DNA of 64,000 nucleotides, from the NCBI RefSeq assembly GCF_040807025.1, contig NC_090946.1, positions 5,436,001 through 5,500,000 on the forward strand, read 5' to 3'. This document shows positions 46,993 to 58,592 of the stretch, one piece after another. Each line of letters begins with the position of its first letter. Position 1 is the stretch's first letter. Source of the stretch: Struthio camelus (Eukaryota > Chordata > Aves > Struthioniformes > Struthionidae). The notes beneath the pieces are model-generated. The model made no database searches. It worked only from the letters and a program-made list of their open reading frames with translations, and was not told the DNA's origin. A program made the position numbers and the translations under genes.

Positions 46993-47380
46993 TGCCTCTG
47001 GGGGCTGTGCTCTGGGAGCTGTGCCCTAGGCCTGGCTCTTATATAGGCCTCTGCCTAGCAGTGACTCACAAGGGTGCTTGACCCACCCAGTCAGGAGCCA
47101 CCTGAAACAAAAGCCCCAACTCCCTCTGACCAGGCCAGCCCAGAGAGCTTGTTAGCAGCAGCCCCACCTAGCTAGAACTTCCCAGGAGAAGTTCAGTCAA
47201 GGCCCCCTGCAGGAGTCCTTGCCTAGCACTCCCTTCCTGCTAGCAGCAAGCACTGTCTAGTTCCTCGGGGGTCCCCAGAAAGCCTCCACAACTTCCAACA
47301 AGGCCCACAAAAGGCCAAGGCAGAGCCCAGACACTGCTGCGCAAACTGCTGCGTCTGTTCGCTGCCTCTGTTGGCTGGCT

Positions 47381-48396
47381 CCATCCTCATGCACTACTGA
47401 ACCCTCCTCTCCTGCCTCAGCCCTTTCCCAAAGTGCAGCGGCCCAGGAGCGGCCGTGTTGGCAAAGCTCATCCTCACTTCCTCCTCCTCTACAGGCCCTT
47501 TTCCACTGGAGCTCAGTCCACCTTAGCCACACCACCCTCTGGAGAGGCTATCCCCAGACCTGCTGCAGCAGTCCCCTTCACCCGCACGGTCAAGGGCACT
47601 GCCACCACTCTCCCATGACCCTCACCTTTGTCCCCAGAGCTCCCAGCTTGCTCTCAATTTGCTCGACATCTCCCTCGCAGCCTCACCCCAAAGAGGTACC
47701 CATACGCAAAAGCAGAACATTATCTCTGTCAGAAATGCAGCTGGCTGAGCAGAAGCAACTGGCAAGATGCTGCCTGATGACAGGATCCCACAGACACGTG
47801 TGCTGGGGCAGGAGCGCAGCGGCTCCACCTCACGCTGCCCCACATCGGTAAGTGGGCTGCCACAGCCACTTCCAGGCGGGGGCTGGTGTGCAGTGGGGTG
47901 GGAGCCACCTCCTTCCTGGCTCCGTGCTGCGTGGGGCGAGCACGGCTCCTGCGGGGGCTCGTGGGTTGCAGGCCACACACCTGCAAGCAGCACAGGCGGT
48001 TTCTAGCCTAGAGGCAGCCCCAGGGCGTGTCCTGTGTGGAGGGCCACAGAGCCAAGGTCCCTCAGGATTTCCCCCTCACCGGTGCCAGAGGGGGGACCCA
48101 CAGCACAAAGGAGCCTGCAGCACATGCTGTCCCCCAGCAGAGCAGGGTCCCTGTCGATGCAGGGCTCTTGTCAGAATCCCCAGAACAGCAGGGCCAGACC
48201 CAGCCCCATGCGGGCACAGCCGTGGAAGGGCCCGCACACCCTGCACCCGCTGCAGGCACCAAGGTGAGGAGCCCTGCTCAGCCCATCCGGATCCCCACAA
48301 GGATGGCTGGGCAAGCGCCCACCCACTGGTGAGGCGTGCATGATGCCAGAAGTGGTGCCGAACCGCATATATGGGCATGTATGGGGATGGGGAAGG
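47381..48396. other. Upstream flank of receptor copy 5
   Basis: Continues the flank interrupted by the CR1 and matches 2521-3519. Donor-like gtaagt lies near 47848. No supported gene. Confidence 0.5.
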
Positions 48397-48537
48397 TTAT
48401 TGGAGGCTGGGGCTCCGTCAGATGGGAGATAACCCTCCTGATAACGCCTCAAAAGGTGCCTGCTGCGTTGATTGGCTCCCCTGGCAGCGGGGCCTGTGCC
48501 TCTGCCTATATATTGCCCTCCCCGCTGCAGGGGGCTC
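48397..48537 (+). promoter_or_regulatory. Core promoter of receptor copy 5
   Basis: attgg at 48399-48403 and 48471-48475, GATA motifs at 48427-48444 and TATA at 48507-48514, 92 bases before the start codon. Confidence 0.65.
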
Positions 48538-48598
48538 GTGGTGGCCCGGGAGGCAAGCAGGAGCTGGGGGCTGCTCTGCGGGGCAGGAGGCGAGCGGG

Positions 48599-51500
48599 AT
48601 GGCCACCACCAGCCAGCTGCCCACCAGGGCACTGGGGCTGCTCCTGTGCATGCAGCTGTGCAGGGGTGAGTGCCTGCGTGTTCTCTGGGGCTGGGGTCGC
48701 CTGCCCTCATGCCCAGAGTGGGAGGTAGCCCTGGGGCTCAGGTGGCTACCATGGGCTGAGTTGGGTCACCACAGGGATGTGCGTGCCTGGCTCAAGCGGG
48801 CTTGCTCGTGAGACTGGTGGAGTCATCTCACTAGGGCAGCCTTTGAGGGCTCCCAGAGCCTGGGCTGTGCTGGGGATGGGTCTTCTACTGATGCAGCTGA
48901 ATGCTGGGCCCATGTGGCGGGATACATTCCCTGCCCTGTCCCCCTTGCATTGGGTGCCAGGTGTTGAAGGGCTGGGTATGGCCCTGCCTTTCTTCAAAGT
49001 GGGTGTCCTGCAGTGCCCAGGGCTTTTCCACCCACACGGCTATCCCTCGTGCCAAGGGTCGGGCTTGGAGCAGACAGTGGAGACTGGGAGAGCAAGGGAC
49101 AGCCATGGGATGCAGCCACCTGGGACAGGTGGACAGGGCAGGTTGTGATGGGCCCACGGGGTGCAACAATGGAGCTCAGTGCCCTCCTTTCTGGTCCCGC
49201 ATGGGCACCCACAGGCACCGAGGAGCTGCGGCTGGTGGACGGAGGCAGCCGCTGCGAGGGCCGCGTGGAGGTGAAGCACGAGGGCCAGTGGGGCGCTGTG
49301 TGCAGCTACGACTTCACCTGGGATGTCCGCGGGGCCTCCGTGGTCTGCAGGCAGCTGGGATGTGGCACTGTGGCAAGGACCTCCCCGTACACGCCGTTTG
49401 GGGCCGGGAGTGGCCGGATTTGGCTGCAACCCTTCTTCTGCAGTGGCACTGAGCCAGCACTCCACAACTGCCCACACTATGGCTGGGGCCAGCACTACTG
49501 CAACCATGACACGGACATCGGAGTGACGTGCTCAGGTGTGGGATTGGGTGACTGTGCTGGGATACAGCCCCTTGGCTGTGCCGGGTTGGGAGAGGGCATG
49601 GTTCTGCCAAGGGCCTCCCCTCTGGGGCCTCCCCAGGCAGAGATGGGGGGAGGGAGTGGGACCGGGGCACAGCACCCTCATGGCCTGCCTGCCCACATCT
49701 CTGATGCAGATGCCGTGGAGCTGAGGCTGGTGAACGGAGGTGGTCCCTGCGAGGGCAGGCTGGAGGTGAAGCTGCGGGGCCAGTGGGGAACAGTGGCAGA
49801 CGGTGCCTGGGACATGGAGGACGCTGAGGTGGTGTGTCAGCAGCTGGGCTGTGGCTCAGCCCAAAGTGCCCATGACTGGACCCGCTTTGGGGAAGGGTCT
49901 GGACCAATTCATCTTGTACGGCCTGACTGTCGTGGTGACGAGTCTGCCCTCTGGGACTGCACAATCCCGGGATGGGGGCCGTACAATGTCACCCATGGCT
50001 GGGATGTTGGTGTGGTCTGTCAAGGTAAGACCTCTGTGGCAGCTCCGTACAGCCTTGCACCTGGGTCCAGTGGTGGCAGCAGTAAGGCTCTTGGGCAGCC
50101 CCGTCACAACCCTCCCAGTGGATCTCGAGGGATCCCCAAGAGACCCCAGGCTCTCTGCCCCAACAGGATTTGTGCGGCTGGTCGGCGGGGACGGCGCCTG
50201 CTCGGGCCGCGTGGAGGTGAGGCAGGGCCGTGCCTGGGCCACCCTCTGCGAGGGCCATGTGGACCTCAACGCCGCCCACGTCATCTGCAAGGAGCTGGGG
50301 TGCGGAGCAGCTCTGGCCGTCACCGGGGCGGCGCGCTTTGGGGCAGGAGCCGGGCCCATCTGGGACGGGGGCTTCGAGTGTGCAGGCAACGAATCCCTCC
50401 TGTCCACCTGCGCCCGACGACTGCCCCACGGCCAGCGCTGCAACCACACCAGCGACGCCGGCGTCGTCTGCTCCCGTAAGAGCACGCGGTGAGGGGCAGA
50501 GGCTGCAGATGGGGGCTGCGGGGAGATGGGAAGTGGGCACAGGGTGGTCCTGGGCAGGGATGGGCGGAGAGGCTGCGGGCTGCCTTGTGGCAGCCCCCAG
50601 GGTGCCGGCAGGCAGAGGGGTCGGGGCAGGCAGAGGGCTGCCGTGCCTGCATGACCCCACCGTCCTATGGGGACAGCGCTCGGCACCGGGGCCCATTGCC
50701 TCCAGCGCCCTTTCTCCATCGCAGCCTACACGGGCTTCAGGCTGGCCAACGGCAGCACGGCGTGCGCAGGGCGAGTGGAGGTGGAGGCGCGGGGCACCTG
50801 GGGTGCCCTCTGCGACGCCGGCTGGGACGAGCCCGACGCCCACGTGCTCTGCCACCACCTCGGCTGTGGCTTTGCCACCTCTGTGCCCCGCGGAGGGTCT
50901 TTTGGGGCAGGCACCGGCCCCGTGTGGCGCGACACCTTTCACTGCAGCGGCAGCGAGTCCCACCTGGCAGAGTGCCCTGCCACGGCGCTGGGCATCCCCG
51001 CCTGCTCGCCAGGCCACACTGCCGCCGTCCAGTGCTCAGGTGCGTGTGGGGCGGGCAGCAGCGGCCACGAGGGCCTCCTGGCGGGCAGGGCACTGGGCAC
51101 CCCAACACTGCGGGGTCCCACTCCCCGGGTTGCCACTGCCACCAGGAGCTGTGGGGCGCAGGGCGCGTCTCGGGCAGCACGGCCATTTCAGGCCAAGGGG
51201 AGGGCTGAGGCAGGTGCAGAGCAGGAGGGAGCCCGCCTAGAGGAGGGCAGTGGCGCCGGGCTGTCCCCCTCCGTGCCGGGGGCTCCGCGGCCCCCCCGGT
51301 GCTGCCATCTGCCCCGGTGCTGCTGCAGCCACGCCAGGGAGGGATGTGGCGGGCGCTCTCTGCTCTGCCCCACCGCCCCGGCCCCGCTGGCAGCCCTCGG
51401 AGGGCTCGCCGGCCATCGACGCCGCCTCTGGGCTGGCGGGGCCGGGGGCGGGCGGGGCCCTGCGGGCAGGCCCAGCCCCCAGCGCTCCCCGCAGCCCCCT

Positions 51501-54500
51501 CAGGACATGTGCCCTCTCGGAGGGACCAGGTGGCGCTGAACCCCTGCGGCTGGTGGACGGGGAGAGCCGCTGCGACGGGCGCCTGGAGATGGCCCTGGGC
51601 GACGCCTGGGGCCCGGTGCTGGCCGAGCGGTGGGACGCGAGCGGCGCCACCGTGGTGTGCCGGCAGCTGCGGTGCGGCGCGGCGGAGCAGGCCTACGCCG
51701 CCCCGCTGCTGGGACCAGCGTCGAGCCGCGTGGGGCTGAGCGGGCTCCGGTGCGCAGGCACGGAGGCTCGCCTGGCCCACTGCAACGCCACGGCCGCCAC
51801 GGCTGCGCCGGCGGGCCGCGCCCACCAAGCGGCCGTTGTCTGCTCGGGTGAGTGTGCCGGGAAGGGCCCCGGGGCCCTGGGGCACCGCCCGCACCAAAGG
51901 GGCTGCCCCAAGCCGGGCTGTCTCCCGCTGCAGGCAGCCGGCGCCTACGGCTGGTGAGCGGCCCCGGCCGCTGCGCCGGCAGAGTGGAGCTCTACGTCCG
52001 GGGCGCCTGGAGCAGCGTCTGCCAGGACTCGTGGCACCTGTCCGACGCCGCCGTCGTCTGCCGCCACTTGGGCTGCGGCCAGGCCCTGGCAGCGCCCGCC
52101 TCGGCCCGCTACGGCCGCGGCTCGGGGCCGCTGTGGCTGGGCGCTGGTGGCTGCTCCGGGGCCGAGGCCACGCTCTGGCACTGCCCGGCCCCGGCCCCGG
52201 CCCCGGCCCCGGCCCCGGGGCAGCGCGGGTGCAAGCAGGGCGCCGGCGCAGCAGCCGTCTGCTCAGGTCAGCACCGCCCTCCACCGGGGCCGGCGCCAGC
52301 GGCACTCTGGCAGCGGCCGTGGGGCCAGCCCTCCCCACTCGCCTCCCTGCCCACCTCCCAACACCCTGGGCACTGCCGGCGGGCAACGCGGCGCCTCGGC
52401 CCCGCCGACGTGGGCTCCTCTCGCTGCCTGGGGGAAGCGCTCGGGCTGGCGGGGCTGTGTGCCCGACGCCAGCTGAGCTGCCACCTCCGTGCTTGCCCCT
52501 TGCAGAGCTCACAGCCCTGCGGCTGGTGGGCGGCAGCGGCTGCGCCGGGCGCCTGCAGGTCTTCTACAACGGGACGTGGGGCAGCGTGTGCGCCAACGGC
52601 ACCAGCCGCGCCACAGCCGCCGTGGTGTGCCGGCAGCTGGGCTGCGGGGCCGGGGGCAGCCTGGCGGCCGTCCCCGCAACCCCCCAGGCCGGGGGCCCCG
52701 CCTGGCTGGCCTGGGTGCAGTGCGGCGAGGGGGCCGACTCCCTCTGGCGCTGCCCCTCCGCCCCCTGGCACCTGCACCACTGCCGCTCCCCCGGGGACAC
52801 CCACATCACGTGCCACGGGCAGCCTCCAGCCAACAGCGCGACTCCCACGCCAGCCCCCACCACCGCCTGCCCCGCCGGCGCAGCCTGCACAGGTAGCTCT
52901 GCCCGCCCAGGCCAGCACCGTGGCCCCACGCACCCTCCCACTCTGGCCGCTGCAGTCCAGGGCAAGGCCAGCACCTCTGGCAAGGACAGGCCTGCTGCTG
53001 GCCTGCTGCCACCCCTCCGCCCAACACAGGGCTTGACCCCAGGCCAAAGGGTGCCCTCCTTGGCCTCCCTGTCCCGGCAGCCACTCCCCTGCATCCCCCC
53101 AGGCATCCACTCCTCCTCTGGACAATGCAGCATGCCAGAGGCTCCACGGCCTCCCTCCACCTCCACCGCCTTTCCATGTCCTCACAGGTGCCCCCAGGAA
53201 CCCCCCAACACCTGCTGGGGCCATGCCACTGACCACCGTCCTCTGCATCGTCCTGGGGACCCTTCTGTGCCTGGCCCTGGGGGCCCTTGCTGTGCAGGCA
53301 TGGCGCTCCATGGCTCGGCGCACAGGTGAGTCCCACCGGGGGTCTCTGCGGCTGAAGCTACCAGGACGAGGGGTCCCGGCAGAGCCAGAGAGGCCTGGGG
53401 GCTGCTTATGTCTCCTGGCACTGCCCGGCCCAGCTGCACACGGTGGGGACAGGCACAGCAGAGCAGGCCAGAAGGCCAGTGCAGAGCTAGGGCAGGACCC
53501 GGCACAACATGGGCACCACGCAGGGGCACCGCAGCCACTCCGACGATAGGGCAAAACCCCTATGGGGCTGGGCCACAGGGTTATCGCGGGGAGAGCTGGT
53601 GACCTCCAGCATCCCACGTGCTGCACCCACGGCCTCGGGTTATCACTGCCCTTCATTTCCAGGCCCCCGCAGAGCTGCAGATACACTCTCAGAGGCAGAG
53701 GCCGTCTATGAGGAGCTCAACTACACCCTGACACCCGAGTACCAGCAGGTCCCCAGTGGCTCAGGTGTGTGCACCCTGGGCCTGACAGCCAGTGGCGCGT
53801 TGAGGCCCCCACGCAACCAGCTCAGCAGCCCGGCAGGGAGCCTGCCCACGTGCTGGCCACAGGGAGGGAGCTGCAGCAAGGGGGCCTCTCCTGGCCAGCA
53901 GCAGTCCTCGCTCTGCCAAGAGGACATCCTGTCCCCACTGCTGGCCAGGCCATGGGGCCACACACCCTGCCCTAACACCCCATCCTCCAGCCTCACCATC
54001 GCAGGGCTCAGGGACCAAGCTGCCCTATTACACCCAGCACAGCATGGAGGACAGCAACCCCGGGACTGCCGCAGGTACAGGGCCGGGGTGCAGGACCAGG
54101 CTGCCACGCACCCACAGGGGCAGCCCTCACACCGCAGCTGGTACCGGCACACACCTCATGCGGTGGGCAGGGCAGCACCTCCCCTTGGTCCTTTGCTGGG
54201 CCGCCTCTTGGAGTTGGGGGCCAAGTGTCAGGGCTGCTGGCTCCAGCCGAGAGCTGGCGGCCTCACAGAGCAGGCCCCAACGTGGGCATCCCCGGCACCG
54301 TGGCCGATGGGGGCTGGCATCACTGGAGCCCGGGCTTGGCCTCGCTTTCACTCTCTGCTGTCTGATGCAGACGTCCCTGGCCTGACCAGGCACGAACCCC
54401 CGGATGGGTACGATGATGCCTCCACCGTGCTGGAGCCAGGAGAGGCCGCTGCTCCGGGGTCAAGTGACGGAGGTGTGTGCAAGGCTGCGGCACTGGGAGG

Positions 54501-54814
54501 TAAGAGGTATCGGAGATGGCATGGGCAGCGCTGCCATGACAGAGGCCGTACTGTCCCTTTGGCAGAGCCAGCTCCCCTGCACTTTGCCGGGGAGATGGGC
54601 AGCACGGGGGCATGGAGGAAGCCCTGGCCGGGGCCTGGCATCCGGGGCACGAAGCAGCACCTGCCAGGCACTGGCCTTGCTGTCCACAGCGGGGAGACAG
54701 CCCTCCCTCAGCCCCCTAGAGCCGCCCGCAACCGCCACAGACGCCCTGGCCTCAACACACAGTGACACGGGCTACGACGACGTTGGCATTGGTAGTCCCA
54801 GGACGTCTCTCTGA
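48599..54814 (+). CDS. WC1/CD163L1-like SRCR receptor, copy 5 (intact, seven SRCR domains)
   Basis: Exons: 48599-48665, 49215-49535, 49710-50024, 50167-50475, 50725-51039, 51530-51847, 51934-52266, 52506-52892, 53188-53325, 53663-53764, 54012-54074, 54371-54499 (or 54472), 54690-54814. The joined frame gives 973 aa. Signal peptide 1-22; SRCR1 23-129; SRCR2 130-234; SRCR3 235-337; SRCR4 338-442; SRCR5 443-548; SRCR6 549-659; SRCR7 and stalk 660-788; transmembrane 806-824; tail to 973. SRCR2 differs from copy 3 (GAWDMED, AHDWTRF) and has an N-glycosylation site NVT where C7 would stand. The first tail motif reads YEELNY instead of YEELDY. SRCR3 has KELGCG where others have KEQGCG. Upstream sequence includes the young CR1, but promoter and gene are untouched by it. 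A transmembrane pattern-recognition or co-receptor role is inferred from WC1/CD163 relatives. Confidence 0.88.
52185..52220 (+). repeat. Coding hexanucleotide repeat (ccggcc)n in SRCR6, copy 5
   Basis: Five ccggcc units. Confidence 0.9.
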
Positions 54815-55048
54815 GGACAGCAAGGCTGCCCCACAGCAGTCCCTGAGGACACGTGCGACACAGTAGGGCTCTGTCCCTGCGGAGCCACAGCCTGGCCATG
54901 GTGGGGATCATCCACTCAATGTACAGCCCGCTGGGGCCTGCCGAGGACTGCGGACACAGTGGGGAACTGCCTCCAGCCTCCCTCCCATGCAGCCCTTCAG
55001 CACTACCTGAGTTTCTGTACACTTCCCCTGGGACTGTCTCGCTTTGCG

Positions 55049-55054
55049 ATTAAA
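55049..55054 (+). promoter_or_regulatory. Poly(A) signal of copy 5 (attaaa)
   Basis: attaaa 235 bases after the stop codon. Confidence 0.7.
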
Positions 55055-55379
55055 AGCCCACAAGTGCTTGGAGGCTCGGCTCCAGGGCCAGTGCTCTTCT
55101 GCGAGAGCCCTCAGTCAATTGCTGCTCTGCGCCTGGTCCCTGGTGTCTGTACGCAGTGGGAAAGTGCCCCCGCTTGGGCTCAGCGGCTGTTGGTTGTGCT
55201 GCATCTGGGAAAAGTGTGCCCGCGTGGGAGGTGAGCTTCCCCTGGGAGAGAGAAGGATGCCCAGCAGCTGTGAAGCGACTGTGGGCAGGCACTTGCCCGC
55301 CTCGCCCCTGCCCTGGCAGAGGGCTCTGGCATGTGGGATGGAGGGAAAGTGCTGGGGTGGCGTCAGGTGCTGGCCACTG

Positions 55380-57259
55380 CATCACAGAATCCCAGAACAG
55401 ATGAGGTTGGCAATGACCTCTGGTGATCATCGAGTCCAACTCCCCCTGCTCAAGTAGCGCCACCTCCAGCCCATTGCCCACGACCCTCTCCACACACTGC
55501 TGCAATATCTCCAAGCAGGGACACACACTCACACAACCTTTCCGGGAAAACTGCTCCAGGGCTCCCGCACCCCCACAGGAAACAAGTTTCTCCCCCTCTC
55601 CAGACAGAACTTCCTCCCTTTCAGTTTGTGCCCATTGCCTCGCCTCCTCTCAGTGGGCCCCTCTGACAAGAGTCTGGCCCCATCCTCTTCACACCTTCCC
55701 TTCCGATATTCATACCCACCTATAAGATCCCCCCTCACTCTTCTCTTCTCCACACTGTACAGCCCCACCTCTCTCAGCCTTTCCTCCTATGACAGATGCT
55801 CCTGTCCCTTCAGCATCTTGCTAGCCCTTCCTTGGACTCGCTCCAGCAGCTCCACGTCTCTCTTGTATTGGGCAGCCCAGAACTGCACACAGCAGCCCAC
55901 ACGGGGCCTCCCCAGGCAAGAGCTGAGGGCAAGGATCACCTCCCTCGACCTCCGGCCAACACTGCCTAATGCAGCCCCGCACACTGTTGGCCTTCTTGGC
56001 CATCGGGCCACAGTGCTGGCTCACGGTCTGCTTGTTCTCCACCAGGCCTCCCTGCTCCTTCTCTGCACACCTGCTTCCCACTACCTCAGCCCCCAGCCTG
56101 TACCGGTGCTGGGCGTTATTCCTCCTGGGCTGCAGGCCTCTGCACTTCCCTTCACTCAACTTCAAGATGCTCCCCTCTGCCCATCGCTCCACCCTGGCCA
56201 GCTCCCGCAGAATGGCACCTCTGCCCTCTGGCCTAGCAGCCACTCCTCCCACCTTTGGCTCATCAGCAAACTTGCTGCCAGCGCCCTCTCTCCCTTCCTC
56301 CAAGTCACTGAGCAATAACTTGAACTGTACTGCACCCACTCTTCACCCCTGCGGCACACCACGAGGGGATACACGCCGATCCACCTCAACTCTGTCCCGC
56401 TCTGCACAACCCTCTGAGCTCTGCCATACAGCCAGCTTTCAAGACACCACCCTCTCTGCTCCTCTCACCCACACTTCCTCAGCTTCCCTATGAGGATGTG
56501 AGGCGAGACAGGGTCCAAAGCCTTTCGCTAGTCAAGGGACACAGCATCCACTGCTCTCTCCTCATCTACCCAGCCTGGCGTCTCATCACAGAACGCTCTC
56601 CGGTTGCTTAAGCAGGATTTCTCCCCCATTCACTCCATGCTCACTGCTCTGGATCACTTCCTTAGCTGCCAAATGCTTGGAAATGGTGTCCAGGATGAGC
56701 TGCTCCATCACCTTTCCAGGCCTCGAGGTGAGGTTGCCCGACCTGCAGTTCCCTGCACCCCGCTTCTTGCCCGGTGGGAAGACTCACTCCAGTCCGACAT
56801 TTGCTTTCTTCCAGGCCTCAGGCACCTTCCGTGATTGCTAAGCCCATCCTCCTCCAGCAAGGCCAAGTCTGCCTTTCGCCAGGCTTTCTCCCTGCTCTCC
56901 AGCACCCGGGAGTCCCCAGGTAAAGACCACTCTTGCCAGTAAAGACTGCACCAAAGGCCGCACTCAGCATCTCTGCCTTTTCTGTCTCCTTTGGCACCAC
57001 CACCCTTGCCCCGTTCACCAGCAGGCCCACCGTTTCCCTACTCCTCCTTTTGTCACCCAGCTATTTTAAGAAGCCCTCCGTGTTGTCCTTCACATCCGTC
57101 GCCACATTCAACTCCCAGTGGGCCTTGGCCTTCCAAGACCCACCCCTGCCTCCTTGCACAACCTCCCTTTCTTCCTCCCAGGTTGCCTCAAGCTGCCTCC
57201 ACACCAGCCCTTCTTCACGTTTGGCGAGTTCTCCCAAGCAAAGCCAAGCTGGGAAACTG
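55380..57259 (-). mobile_element. Old, 5'-truncated CR1 LINE fragment, unit 6 (type B)
   Basis: Type B version like unit 3 at its 3' end, with the two-base gain near 56860 shared with unit 5. The preceding 55055-55379 is the common 3' flank without a gene. Confidence 0.85.
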
Positions 57260-58419
57260 ACGTCGTGTGGCATTGCAGTGCTGGAAGAGTGGTTCCAGTG
57301 ATGAGCAGCTCCTACCACATCTGGCTTCATTTGCAACTGGCTTTGCTTCTTGTTGGCTTACAGTACAAACAGCAGTACAGAGCACACGTGGTGAGGGAGC
57401 TCCTTCGGCCTCTCTCCATCCTCATGCACTACTGAACCCTCCTCTCCTGCCTCAGCCCTTTCCCAAAGTGCAGCGGCCCAGGAGCGGCCGTGTTGGCAAA
57501 GCTCATCCTCACTTCCTCCTCCTCTACAGGCCCTTTTCCGCTGGAGCTCAGTCCGCCTTAGCCACACCACCCTCTGGAGAGGCTATCCCCAGACCTGCTG
57601 CAGCAGTCCCCTTCACCCGCACGGTCAAGGGCACTGCCACCACTCTCCCGTGACCCTCACCTTTGTCCCCAGAGCTCCCGGCTTGCTCTCAATTTGCTCC
57701 ACCTCTCCCTGGCAGCCTCACCCCAAAGAGGTACCCATACGCAAAAGCAGAACATTATCTCTGTCAGAAATGCAGCTGGCTGAGCAGAAGCAACTGGCAA
57801 GATGCTGCCTGATGACAGGATCCCACAGACACGTGTGCTGGGGCAGGAGCGCAGTGGCTGCACCTCACGCTGCCCCACATCGGTAAGTGGGCTGCCACAG
57901 CCACTTCCAGGCGGGGGCTGGTGTGCAGTGGGGTGGGAGCCACCTCCTTCCTGGCTCCGTGCTGCGTGGGGCGAGCACGGCTCCTGCGGGGGCTCGTGGG
58001 TTGCAGGCCACACACCTGCAAGCAGCACAGGCAGTTTCTAGCCTAGAGGCAGCCCCAGGGCCTGTCCTGTGTGGAGGGCCACAGAGCCAAGGTCCCTCAG
58101 GATTTCCCCCTCACTGGTGCCAGAGGACAGACCTACAGCACAAAGGAGCCTGCAGCACATGCTGTCCCCCAGCAGAGCAGGGTCCCTGTCGACACAGGGC
58201 TCTTGCCAGCCTCCTCAGTACAGCAGGGCCAGACCCAGCCCCATGCGGGCACAGCCATGGAAGGGCCCGCACGCCCTGCACAGGCACCTAGGTGGGGAGC
58301 CCTGCTCAGGGACAGCAGGCTGGGCAAGGCGCGCATGATGCCAGAAGCAGTGCCAATCCGCATATATGGGCATGTACGGGGATGGGGAAGGTTGTTGGAG
58401 GCTGGGGCTCCGTCAGATG
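57260..58419. other. Upstream flank of receptor copy 6
   Basis: Same block as in other units, ending with the version shared with unit 3. No supported gene. Confidence 0.5.
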
Positions 58420-58530
58420 GGAGATAACCCTCCTGATAACGCCTCAAAAGGTGCCTGCTGCGTTGATTGGCTCCCCTGGCAGCGGGGCCTGTACCTCTGC
58501 CTATATATTGCCCTCCCCCTGCAGGGGGCT
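58420..58530 (+). promoter_or_regulatory. Core promoter of receptor copy 6
   Basis: agataa 58422-58427, tgataa 58434-58439, attgg 58466-58470 and TATA 58502-58509 are kept. The distal attgg of other copies is changed to gttgg here, and one base is missing between TATA and the start codon. Confidence 0.65.
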
Positions 58531-58592
58531 TGTGGTGGCCTGGGAGGCAAGCAGGAGCTGGGGGCTGCACTGCAGGAGAGGAGGTGAGCGGG

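Larger units (their letters stand above)
31090..47380. repeat. Higher-order segmental duplication, right copy
   Basis: Partner of 1300-17587. It spans receptor copy 4, a type A spacer, the old CR1 of unit 5 and the young CR1. Downstream, unit 5 keeps a whole gene where unit 2 kept only the tail. Confidence 0.85.
42798..47380 (-). mobile_element. Young, near full-length CR1 LINE, copy B
   Basis: Same insertion point and structure as copy A (13006-17587). I noticed roughly eight base differences over 4.58 kb, so the insertion predates, but not by much, the duplication that copied it. One difference is an added G in a poly-G tract (46568-46577) inside ORF1. Confidence 0.9.
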
